A stretch of DNA of 38,443 nt, from the NCBI GenBank assembly GCA_937928555.1, contig CALFWR010000054.1, positions 1 to 38,443 on the forward strand, given 5' to 3'. The position numbers were made by a program, and so were the translations under genes. The DNA comes from an uncultured Pirellulaceae bacterium. GTDB lineage: Bacteria; Planctomycetota; Planctomycetia; Pirellulales; Pirellulaceae. The notes under the pieces were generated by a model. The model worked only from the letters and a program-made list of their open reading frames with translations. It was not told the DNA's origin and made no database searches. Below are positions 25,193 through 32,012 of the stretch, piece by piece; position 1 is the first letter of the stretch; the number at the start of each line of letters is the position of its first letter.

Positions 25193-26521
25193 TCACTCAA
25201 TCCGGCAAGGAATCGAAACCGCAAACGTCGTCACGAAACCCTTTTCCGGTTCGCTCAACAACCGCAAGCTGCCACCGTGAAGTTCGGCAATCCGCCAAGC
25301 CTTACTCAGGCCAAAACCAAGACCACGGCCGGCTTCGCGACCGGAGTAAAACGGATCAAAGACATGCGATCGGATGGCCTCGCTGAATCCACGGCCGTTA
25401 TCTGAAATCAAAAAGTCAACCGTATCCCGGCCTTTGACGATCCGCAACGAAATTTCACCGCCGTCATCGCTCATCGCTTCAACGCTGTTGCGAATCAGGC
25501 TCTTGAGCAACACACCCACTTGAACCGCATCCATCACCAACGAGTCAACATCACTGGCCACCCGGGCAACCAACCCCACGCGAGATGATTCGATCCCGGA
25601 AACACTCTTGCGGCACTCAGCGACCAGTTCTGCCAGAAAAATTCTCAAGTCAACCCACGAACTCCGCAACTCTGGAGGGTGGGCAAACAACATCATGTCG
25701 GAGATCATGTCGTGAGCCCGCATCGCCTGTTCGTAGACGACCGACAATTGAAACCGGCGCTCCGGGTTATCTTCCTTCGCCAACAGGTTTTGCGCTCGGG
25801 TCGCAATGTTGGCCAGCGGATTGTTAATCTCGTGGCTCGCCCCATAGGCCAGCAACCGCATCGACTGAAGCTTCCGCTGCTCAAGTTCGGAGTCAAACCG
25901 CTCCAACAATTCAAGACGTGATCGAACGAGTCCCACCAACGCCTGGTCTGCCAGTTGACAACCAGCGAACCCGGCTGAACCACGCTGGCCTTTCAACTTT
26001 AATGTCGGCTTTTGAAAGTCATCGCCAATCAGGGAATCAACCAACGAACGAAAGCCCGCTTTCGACGTTTGCTTGCTTTTGGGTACCAACGTTTTATCAA
26101 AGTGCCGCATCCACTTCGTCAACGACTTCCTGACCGCAACCGAGCCAGTCGCCTTGTGAAACTTCATCAATCGAAAATCCGATTCGGTTTCGGACTTTCG
26201 CAATTTCAAAGACAGCTTTGAACTCGCCAAACGCGCATCGACGATGCAGGACAACAGCGTGTCCAGTGGATCGCCTTCGCCAAGGCAGCCTTCGAGCCGT
26301 TCGATCAGATGGCCCGCCGACTGCACCGGCCGACCGGAACAACTGGCCGCTTGGGAGACAGCGGCCAGCATCAACGCCGGACTTGCAAAGACAAATTCCT
26401 TGCCTGCATTCGGATTTTCAGCCAGCGCCATCCAGCGACGAAAATGTTCTCGCTCGCAGAGAACTTTCGTCTGCGTGATTTCTCCGCTGATACCGCGCAG
26501 CCTGAGTTTCAATACAAACAC
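25193..26521 (-). CDS. Cytoplasmic sensor histidine kinase
   Basis: A 442-residue protein beginning at GTG 26521 with GAGGG six bases upstream. No signal peptide or membrane helix is present. Residues 1-215 are an unassigned, mostly helical input region with no recognised PAS or GAF domain. The H-box LLAYGASHEINNPLANIATRAQNLL carries phospho-acceptor His230. The ATPase domain has N-box RNSVEAM, G1 DNGRGF, and G2 GRGLGFGLSKAWRIAELHGG. It should autophosphorylate on His230 and pass the phosphate to the response regulator encoded upstream on the same strand (123 bases between them). The HEINNPL sequence resembles NtrB/KinB-type kinases. Confidence 0.92.
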   Translation of the reverse strand: MFVLKLRLRGISGEITQTKVLCEREHFRRWMALAENPNAGKEFVFASPALMLAAVSQAASCSGRPVQSAGHLIERLEGCLGEGDPLDTLLSCIVDARLASSKLSLKLRKSETESDFRLMKFHKATGSVAVRKSLTKWMRHFDKTLVPKSKQTSKAGFRSLVDSLIGDDFQKPTLKLKGQRGSAGFAGCQLADQALVGLVRSRLELLERFDSELEQRKLQSMRLLAYGASHEINNPLANIATRAQNLLAKEDNPERRFQLSVVYEQAMRAHDMISDMMLFAHPPELRSSWVDLRIFLAELVAECRKSVSGIESSRVGLVARVASDVDSLVMDAVQVGVLLKSLIRNSVEAMSDDGGEISLRIVKGRDTVDFLISDNGRGFSEAIRSHVFDPFYSGREAGRGLGFGLSKAWRIAELHGGSLRLLSEPEKGFVTTFAVSIPCRIE

Positions 26522-26575
26522 GCGAATCCCTCAATTGATGGAAGCCCATTTGAACTGAGACGAGCCTTTTTACAT

Positions 26576-26622
26576 CGCGCGCCTCTCCGAGGCGTAAAGA
26601 CTCGACTCCGAGAGTCAAGCTA
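26576..26622 (+). repeat. Family D hairpin repeat, copy 2
   Basis: Sequence GCGCGCCTCTCCGAGGCG, then TAAAGACTCGACTCCGAGAG and TCAAGCTAC, collinear with the copy at 25116-25162. CGCCTC/GAGGCG forms the first hairpin. It lies in the 123-base gap between the response regulator and histidine kinase genes, where it could moderate transcription from the first gene into the second. Confidence 0.55.
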
Positions 26623-26644
26623 CATACCTGCCTGTCACCGTGGA

Positions 26645-27250
26645 CTAGCCCTGCGTGCCGGTGGCAGCAACATTGGCTCGATCCAGATCCAGCATCGAAC
26701 AGGTTCTTTCGATCAACACTTCGATGTCAAAGGGCTTGTTCATAAAATAGTCGGCTCCCGCAGCCATCAAATCAGCGATCCTGTCCTGTTCCACCATCCC
26801 CGAAATACAGATGATTTTTACAGACTTCATCGTGTCGTCACCACGAACACGCTGACAAACTTCCTTGCCATTGATGTCGGGAAGCATCACGTCCAGAACG
26901 ACTAGGTCAGGACGAAACTCCTTGACCAACATCCCGGCATCGAATCCATTGTTCGCTGTTTTGATTTCGAATCGACCGTCCTGCGAAAAACCGTCAACCA
27001 TCAAGTCCACGAGATCCACATCGTCATCGACAACCAACAACTTGCGCTTGCCGCTTTCGAGAGCGTCCGTTGGGATTCCGTTCTCTTTCATGAAAGAATA
27101 CAGGTGATCCCGCGGAATGCGCCTGAATCGGCTCCCGGGAACACGAAAGCCCTTAAGGCTTCCATTGTCAAAGCAACGAATGATCGTTTGCTGGCTAACC
27201 TTGCAAATTTTGGCGGCTTCGCCGGTGGTAAAGACTGTCTTGTTAGACAT
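26645..27250 (-). CDS. Response regulator with N-terminal excisionase-type HTH
   Basis: A 201-residue protein from the ATG at 27250, with AGAGGATGG upstream as ribosome binding site; the open frame beyond is discarded. Residues 5-55 are a MerR/excisionase-like winged HTH (FTTGEAAKICKVSQQTIIRCFDNGSLKGFRVPGSRFRRIPRDHLYSFM). Residues about 68-190 are a receiver domain: acidic pocket Asp75/Asp76 in VVDDD, acceptor Asp120 in VVLDVMLPD, Ser150 and Lys172 in MNKPF. The order HTH-then-receiver is the reverse of common response regulators. It is the first gene of a two-gene operon with the histidine kinase. DNA binding is expected from the HTH; targets are unknown. Confidence 0.92.
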   Translation of the reverse strand: MSNKTVFTTGEAAKICKVSQQTIIRCFDNGSLKGFRVPGSRFRRIPRDHLYSFMKENGIPTDALESGKRKLLVVDDDVDLVDLMVDGFSQDGRFEIKTANNGFDAGMLVKEFRPDLVVLDVMLPDINGKEVCQRVRGDDTMKSVKIICISGMVEQDRIADLMAAGADYFMNKPFDIEVLIERTCSMLDLDRANVAATGTQG

Positions 27251-27672
27251 TGAAAACCATCCTCTCCCTAGGTGGTCAGGTCGTTGACACCTGGTCGGAC
27301 CTGAATTGACTAATCTTCCTACGCAATCCATTTGAAGCCAATCAACCGCCCTCTCGAACGGCCCATCGTTCGCAACATATGCAGACAACACATCTTGCGA
27401 CCTTGCTCCAGTCAGCATTGAATAGCCCGCTCTTCCGAGCTTGCCAACCTTACCGACGCGGCGGATTATATCTGGCCGCCATACTCGGTCAATATTGATT
27501 GGTCAACGCAAACCCCCCAAATGACAGCACTTATGGAAAGGCACCATTACCCGCTAATTGCCGGACAATCGTGGCTTTACTCACGGCAAAAACATGTTGC
27601 TGGCAACAGCCCCTTCCTTTAACGTGGCGAAACACTTCCAAAAACTCGCCCATAATTGTCGCGTCCTCTACC
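27251..27672. other. Divergent intergenic stretch
   Basis: About 420 bases between the response regulator (minus) and the lipoprotein gene (plus). The lipoprotein frame is open from 27499, but that part has no signal-peptide logic or ribosome binding site. No repeat, terminator or RNA gene is seen; promoters for both genes are expected but not identifiable by eye. Confidence 0.45.
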
Positions 27673-28596
27673 TTGTTTCTCCGCTTCGTCACAACAGAAC
27701 CTCAGCATTCCATCCGCACACGCAACCGAAGCGATTGGTTCGGAATCGCTCTGTTGCTTGCTGCCATTCTGGTGGCCGGCTGTGGGACCACGACACGTCG
27801 TATTGGAACCGAACAACTACTGATTTCTGACGCAGTCGACGACGCCGTGAGCCAGATTGACTTTAGTGTCCTGGCCGATCGAAAAGTCTATCTCGATTCT
27901 CGCTATGTCGCGTCGCTTCGCACTAATAACTTTGTGGACTCCAACTACGTCATCAGTTCACTCCGCCAGCAACTCACCGCCGCCGGTGCTCACATTCAGG
28001 ATGATCGCGAACAGGCCGCCGTTATCGTTGAACCGCGAGTCGGAGCCCTCGGCACCGACGGTCACGAAATCAATTACGGCCTGCCAAAAAGCGGAGCGCT
28101 GACGACGGCCGTCACGACGCTCTCGAGCAGCCCCGTCCCTGCGGTCCCCGAACTGTCCGTCGCTCAGATTGATGCCCAAACCGGTGTCGCCAAACTGGTC
28201 GTGTTCGCATACGACCGCCAGTCCAAGGAACCGATCTGGCAATCTGGTCTGGCAAAAGCTGAAAGCACCAGCCGCAACACATGGATTTTGGGCGCTGGCC
28301 CATTCCAAAAAGGCACCATCCACGAGGGCGTTCGCTTTGCCGGCCAAACGATCGAACAGCACCCGGCTGCTTTTGCCCGCAAACGAACCGCACCCCAGCC
28401 CTCGCATCGGCAAGGCGACCTGAACTACAGACAGGAATTCGCTTTTGATTCCCCCGGGCCGTCTCCGAAAATTGACAAACCCACCAGCGGGCAGATCGCC
28501 GGGACCGACAACGAAGATTCGATCAAAGACGATGCCGTGAAACCGGCAGGCTTTGAAGAGAACGCCACCACAGCCACCGACGAAACCAAACCCTGA
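27673..28596 (+). CDS. Planctomycete lipoprotein of unknown function (possibly DUF6655)
   Basis: About 307 residues if it starts at TTG 27673; the frame is open back to 27499 and no ATG fits, so the start is uncertain. A lipoprotein signal is clear: basic RTRNRSDW, hydrophobic GIALLLAAILVAGC with the lipobox LVAGC. The mature part begins GTTTRRIGTEQLLISDAVDDAVSQIDFSVLADRKVYLD, with a periplasmic alpha/beta domain to about residue 235 (KLVVFAYDRQSKEPIWQSG, then NTWILGAGPFQKGTI). A low-complexity, Pro/Asp-rich tail follows. The motif GTTTRRIGTEQLL recalls the DUF6655 family of Planctomycetes; this is from memory. It stands alone, divergent from the response regulator. Confidence 0.7.
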   Translation: MFLRFVTTEPQHSIRTRNRSDWFGIALLLAAILVAGCGTTTRRIGTEQLLISDAVDDAVSQIDFSVLADRKVYLDSRYVASLRTNNFVDSNYVISSLRQQLTAAGAHIQDDREQAAVIVEPRVGALGTDGHEINYGLPKSGALTTAVTTLSSSPVPAVPELSVAQIDAQTGVAKLVVFAYDRQSKEPIWQSGLAKAESTSRNTWILGAGPFQKGTIHEGVRFAGQTIEQHPAAFARKRTAPQPSHRQGDLNYRQEFAFDSPGPSPKIDKPTSGQIAGTDNEDSIKDDAVKPAGFEENATTATDETKP

Positions 28597-28804
28597 TTCG
28601 GTTTCATGAAAGCCCCGGAAGCGACGTCGAGATAGCCGAATCGACCGTCTTTCTTACTCCTGCTGCCGACCCGTCAAGCAACAAATCCGCTGATTGGCGT
28701 TGAGTCACGCTCAGCCAACGTCGAAGCCGAATCGCTTCCGGGACGCTCGGTTCGACCTGTTGGTGCATCCGGGACAAAAGAAAGAGGCTCCTCCAAAAAA
28801 ACGC

Positions 28805-28845
28805 TTGACGGCTGAAAGGATTCTTGTACTATTGCGTTAACACAA
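28805..28845 (+). promoter_or_regulatory. Promoter and probable operator of the GntR-ABC operon
   Basis: A -35 box TTGACG (28805-28810) and a -10 box TACTAT (28827-28832) are spaced 16 bases apart and placed about 24 bases before the gntR-type ATG. The near-perfect palindrome TTGCGTTAACACAA (28832-28845, 1 mismatch pair) covers the expected transcription start, a position that would block RNA polymerase. YtrA-type GntR regulators usually repress their own operon, so this is the likely binding site. A wider TTGTA...TACAA pair (28824-28828, 28849-28853) frames it. Confidence 0.6.
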
Positions 28846-28855
28846 GGATACAATT

Positions 28856-29275
28856 ATGGACATCCGCATTTCTCTTTCCGATGGCGTGCCGATCTACCAG
28901 CAGATCGTGACGCAAGTTCGCTACCTGGTCGCTGCGGGGCAGCTTGAACCGGGAGTTGAGCTTCCGCCGATTCGTTCTTTGGCACAGCGGATACAGGTCA
29001 ACCCGAACACCGTCGCGAGAGCCTACCGCGAGCTTGAGCGGGAGGGGGTCGTCGAAAAACGCAGCACAAAGGGCACCTTCGTTTCCCAATCAGTCATTCG
29101 GCTTAGCGCCCGCCACCGTCAGTCGGAACTGAGAGACCGGATCGACCAGTTGCTCGCCGAAGCCCGCCAATTGGGGTTTAACAACGATCAATTACTGGAG
29201 CAGATTGAAAGTCGTTTGCGAATTTTGGATCGCAAACAGAAGCGTGCGGATTCCGCCAAACCTGGCAAAAACTAA
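28856..29275 (+). CDS. GntR-family transcriptional regulator, YtrA type
   Basis: A 139-residue protein starting at ATG 28856. Residues 1-75 are the GntR winged HTH: PIYQQIVTQVRYLVAAGQLEPGVELPPIRSLAQRIQVNPNTVARAYRELEREGVVEKRSTKGTFV. The C-terminus is short and helical (RDRIDQLLAEARQLGFNNDQLLEQI), which marks the YtrA subgroup; it dimerises but has no large ligand domain. YtrA regulators normally control an ABC exporter operon behind them, and here the ATPase and permease genes follow within 14 bases. It probably acts as a repressor released by an unknown signal, possibly cell-envelope stress. Confidence 0.95.
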   Translation: MDIRISLSDGVPIYQQIVTQVRYLVAAGQLEPGVELPPIRSLAQRIQVNPNTVARAYRELEREGVVEKRSTKGTFVSQSVIRLSARHRQSELRDRIDQLLAEARQLGFNNDQLLEQIESRLRILDRKQKRADSAKPGKN

Positions 29276-29288
29276 CAGAGGCAAGGTC

Positions 29289-30218
29289 ATGATCAAGAAC
29301 AGCGAACACGCACAACCCGAACCGCTGGAGTATGACTTCAACGGCGAATCGGTGATTGAAATCGCGGGGCTAAGCCGCCGGTTTGGGCAAAAGAGGGCTC
29401 TGGATGATGTCAGCATGGCGATTCCACGCGGCGTCGTCATGGGACTCGTTGGCCTTAACGGTGCCGGCAAGACAACGTTGCTCAAACATATTCTTGGCTT
29501 GCTTCGCGCCCAACAGGGAACCGTCTCCGTTTTCGGCAAAGACCCGTCGCGACATCCAAAACAGATCCTTTCCCGACTGGGCTACCTGACCGAAGAAGAT
29601 ACCCTGCCCGGCTGGATGAAAGTTTGGCAGATCCTCCGATTCACCAAGCCGTTCTATCCCAACTGGAGCGACTCGTACGCCCAAGAGCTTCTTGAAACGT
29701 TCAAGATTGATCCGAAAAAGAAAATCAAGCAGATGTCCAAAGGCCAGCGGGCTCGCGTTGGGCTGACTCTGGCATTGGCCCACCGCCCCGAACTGCTGGT
29801 GCTGGACGAACCGAGCTCCGGGCTCGACCCGGTGGTCCGAAACGACATTCTCGCCGCGATCATCCGCACGATCGCCGACGCAGGAAACACCGTTCTGTTC
29901 TCGTCGCACCTGCTCGACGAAGTCCAACGGGTGAGCGACATGGTGGCGGTGATTCGTCACGGAAAGATGGTCGAATGCGGTCCCTTGGAGAATCTGCAGA
30001 CACGCTACCAACGCGTGACGCTTCAAACCGATGACGACGCCAGTCCGCCGAACATCGAAGCGATGGGCAAGTGGCAGCAAAACGGAAATCACTGGTCGGC
30101 GATTCTGGATGTCGACGGTGAAGACCTCGAAAAGGCCGTTTCGGGCATTGGTGGAAAGATCGTCCAGGCTCACGGAGTCAGCTTGAACGAATGGTTTCTT
30201 GATACATCGAGGGACTGA
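29289..30218 (+). CDS. ABC transporter ATP-binding protein
   Basis: A 309-residue ATPase. The ATG at 29289 has GAGGCAAGG just upstream and follows the regulator gene by 13 bases; the open frame back to 29205 overlaps that gene. Motifs are Walker A GLNGAGKTT, signature MSKGQRARVGL, Walker B LLVLDEPSSGLDP and His switch SSHLLDEV. The C-terminal extension is ~85 residues (VTLQTDDDASPPN...) as in YtrB/CcmA-like exporters. The stop codon overlaps the permease ATG by one base (TGATG), so the two are translated together. Confidence 0.94.
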   Translation: MIKNSEHAQPEPLEYDFNGESVIEIAGLSRRFGQKRALDDVSMAIPRGVVMGLVGLNGAGKTTLLKHILGLLRAQQGTVSVFGKDPSRHPKQILSRLGYLTEEDTLPGWMKVWQILRFTKPFYPNWSDSYAQELLETFKIDPKKKIKQMSKGQRARVGLTLALAHRPELLVLDEPSSGLDPVVRNDILAAIIRTIADAGNTVLFSSHLLDEVQRVSDMVAVIRHGKMVECGPLENLQTRYQRVTLQTDDDASPPNIEAMGKWQQNGNHWSAILDVDGEDLEKAVSGIGGKIVQAHGVSLNEWFLDTSRD

Positions 30219-31990
30219 TGGACAAAACGATTCAACTCTGCAACTGGATTTGGTGGCGAAACCGCATCGGTTTGTTGCTGCTGCTCTTTTCGGTCATCGC
30301 GGTGCAACTGGTTTACTGGACGGCGCAATCGCTGATTCCATTATGGATGGTGCAACTGGTGGTATCCATTTTGATACCCGGCACGGTCTTGCTTTCGATG
30401 ACCATTTTTACTTTCGGTTCCGACCTGGATTTTGCGAGCGGCCGGACGGCGTTTCCAATCCGGTTCTTCGAACTGCCAGTAGGAAGCCTCCGGGTTGCGA
30501 TGGTGCCGATCGCCGGCATGTTGTTGGCGATCGCGTGGTGCTGGATGCCCGCGATGCTGGTGAACCTGCACGCATTATCCGAAGGCTTCACCAAAGAGAA
30601 ATTTGATCTCTCCCAACTCCTGTTGATTCTCGTCCTGCCCTGGCTGGCGATGTCGTCGCTTGGATGCTGGCTGCAAACTATCGCCTGGTGGCCATTCCGA
30701 ACGGCATGGCACCGCGTTGGCTTTATCAGTTTTCTGGTGATCGTCGTCGTTGTTCTTTTCATCTACAGCATCGATTCGATACAGTCCAACAATTTCATAA
30801 CCTCTCAGGTGACACTGACCGCGATGGCCGGGTGCGGCGTCATTGGAGCGGTCGTCAGCGTGACCAGATCCCGGCGCCTGTCGTGGCGATTCGAAGCCGC
30901 TGGCCGCAACGATGGCGCAACTCAAACGACGTTGCACGATGCCAGCGAAAAATTCCAGCTCGTGTCCGAAATCGGAGAAACGAATTTTGGCTCGGTCGAA
31001 GAGGCCATCCAGTGGAGGCTGTGGCATCAGACCTTCAAAGTCCCCGTGCTGCTCACCGTGCTGCTGATGGCTCCCATCGCGATCGCCGTCATCTGGGCTC
31101 CGCTGCAACTTTACTTTGCCGAAGCCCAGACCAATCACCTCACCCCTAGGCTCGTCGCCCTGAAATCGATCATGAATTTGCTGATAACGTTGGTGCCGTT
31201 GATGCTACTGTTTCCCGCGTTTATCCTGCTGCTGGCCAGCCCCTCATTCGGAAAGAGCAGCTACTGGAAGCGCGAGTTCGCGATCACCAGTTACCTTGCC
31301 GGACTGCCGGTGTCCGACGGAGAATTCGTTGCCGCGCGGATTCGGGGGGTGCTAAAAACCTCGTTGGCGACTTGGCTGGTGGCGTTTGTTGTCCTCGCCT
31401 TATGGGCACTGCCGCACTCGATTCGGGCTCCCTTCGAAGAAGCCATCCGGATGAACCAGCTTGGAAACGTCTGGCCCTTCTACGTGGCTTTCGCAATTCT
31501 GCTTTCGCTCTACCTTTCGCTGGTCGCACCATGGCCTGGCCTGGCGGTGGGCCTCTACGGAAGAGGAAAGCTGGGAACAACGATGCTGGTTTTGTTCCTG
31601 GTCATTTGTTCATTCATTGCAGGGATAATCTTTCAATTCGTCCATGCGGTACTGACCGAGGTTGCTGACGTGAGCGTTGCCGAATTTTTTCACATGTGGA
31701 CGCCGACAATCCTCGCATCCCTGCTGGTGGCAAAGTTTTCGCTGCTGGCTCTTGGGATCCATCTAACGCTCTCCAGAGGACACATCCACGCAAAGACGAT
31801 TCTCAAAACGGGCCTTTGCCTGACCCTGATCTGCATCGCCACCACGGCGCTGTTCGTTTTCCTGCTTGAACAAGCCAGTTCGCTGGACAACCGATTTTTG
31901 TCCAACGTCGGATTGTTTCTTATGTTGCTGTTCCCCTGCTCTTCATTGCTTTTTTCCAGAGTTGCATTCGATGCCAACCGTCATCGGTAG
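30218..31990 (+). CDS. ABC transporter permease, ABC-2 like
   Basis: A 590-residue integral membrane protein starting in the TGATG overlap with the ATPase gene. About 12 hydrophobic helices occur in two groups: four to five in residues 15-215 (RIGLLLLLFSVIAVQLVYW, MVQLVVSILIPGTVLLSM, VAMVPIAGMLLAIAWCWMPAML, IVVVVLFIYSI), then a soluble stretch (about 220-265). The second group spans 270-585 (VPVLLTVLLMAPIAIAVIWAP, LLITLVPLMLLFPAFILLLA, TSLATWLVAFVVLALWALP and others). It has no clear family motif beyond this layout, which suits a large ABC-2 exporter subunit serving the neighbouring ATPase. The substrate is unknown. Confidence 0.85.
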   Translation: MDKTIQLCNWIWWRNRIGLLLLLFSVIAVQLVYWTAQSLIPLWMVQLVVSILIPGTVLLSMTIFTFGSDLDFASGRTAFPIRFFELPVGSLRVAMVPIAGMLLAIAWCWMPAMLVNLHALSEGFTKEKFDLSQLLLILVLPWLAMSSLGCWLQTIAWWPFRTAWHRVGFISFLVIVVVVLFIYSIDSIQSNNFITSQVTLTAMAGCGVIGAVVSVTRSRRLSWRFEAAGRNDGATQTTLHDASEKFQLVSEIGETNFGSVEEAIQWRLWHQTFKVPVLLTVLLMAPIAIAVIWAPLQLYFAEAQTNHLTPRLVALKSIMNLLITLVPLMLLFPAFILLLASPSFGKSSYWKREFAITSYLAGLPVSDGEFVAARIRGVLKTSLATWLVAFVVLALWALPHSIRAPFEEAIRMNQLGNVWPFYVAFAILLSLYLSLVAPWPGLAVGLYGRGKLGTTMLVLFLVICSFIAGIIFQFVHAVLTEVADVSVAEFFHMWTPTILASLLVAKFSLLALGIHLTLSRGHIHAKTILKTGLCLTLICIATTALFVFLLEQASSLDNRFLSNVGLFLMLLFPCSSLLFSRVAFDANRHR

Positions 31991-32012
31991 GGATTTTCAT
32001 TTTGGAGATATC

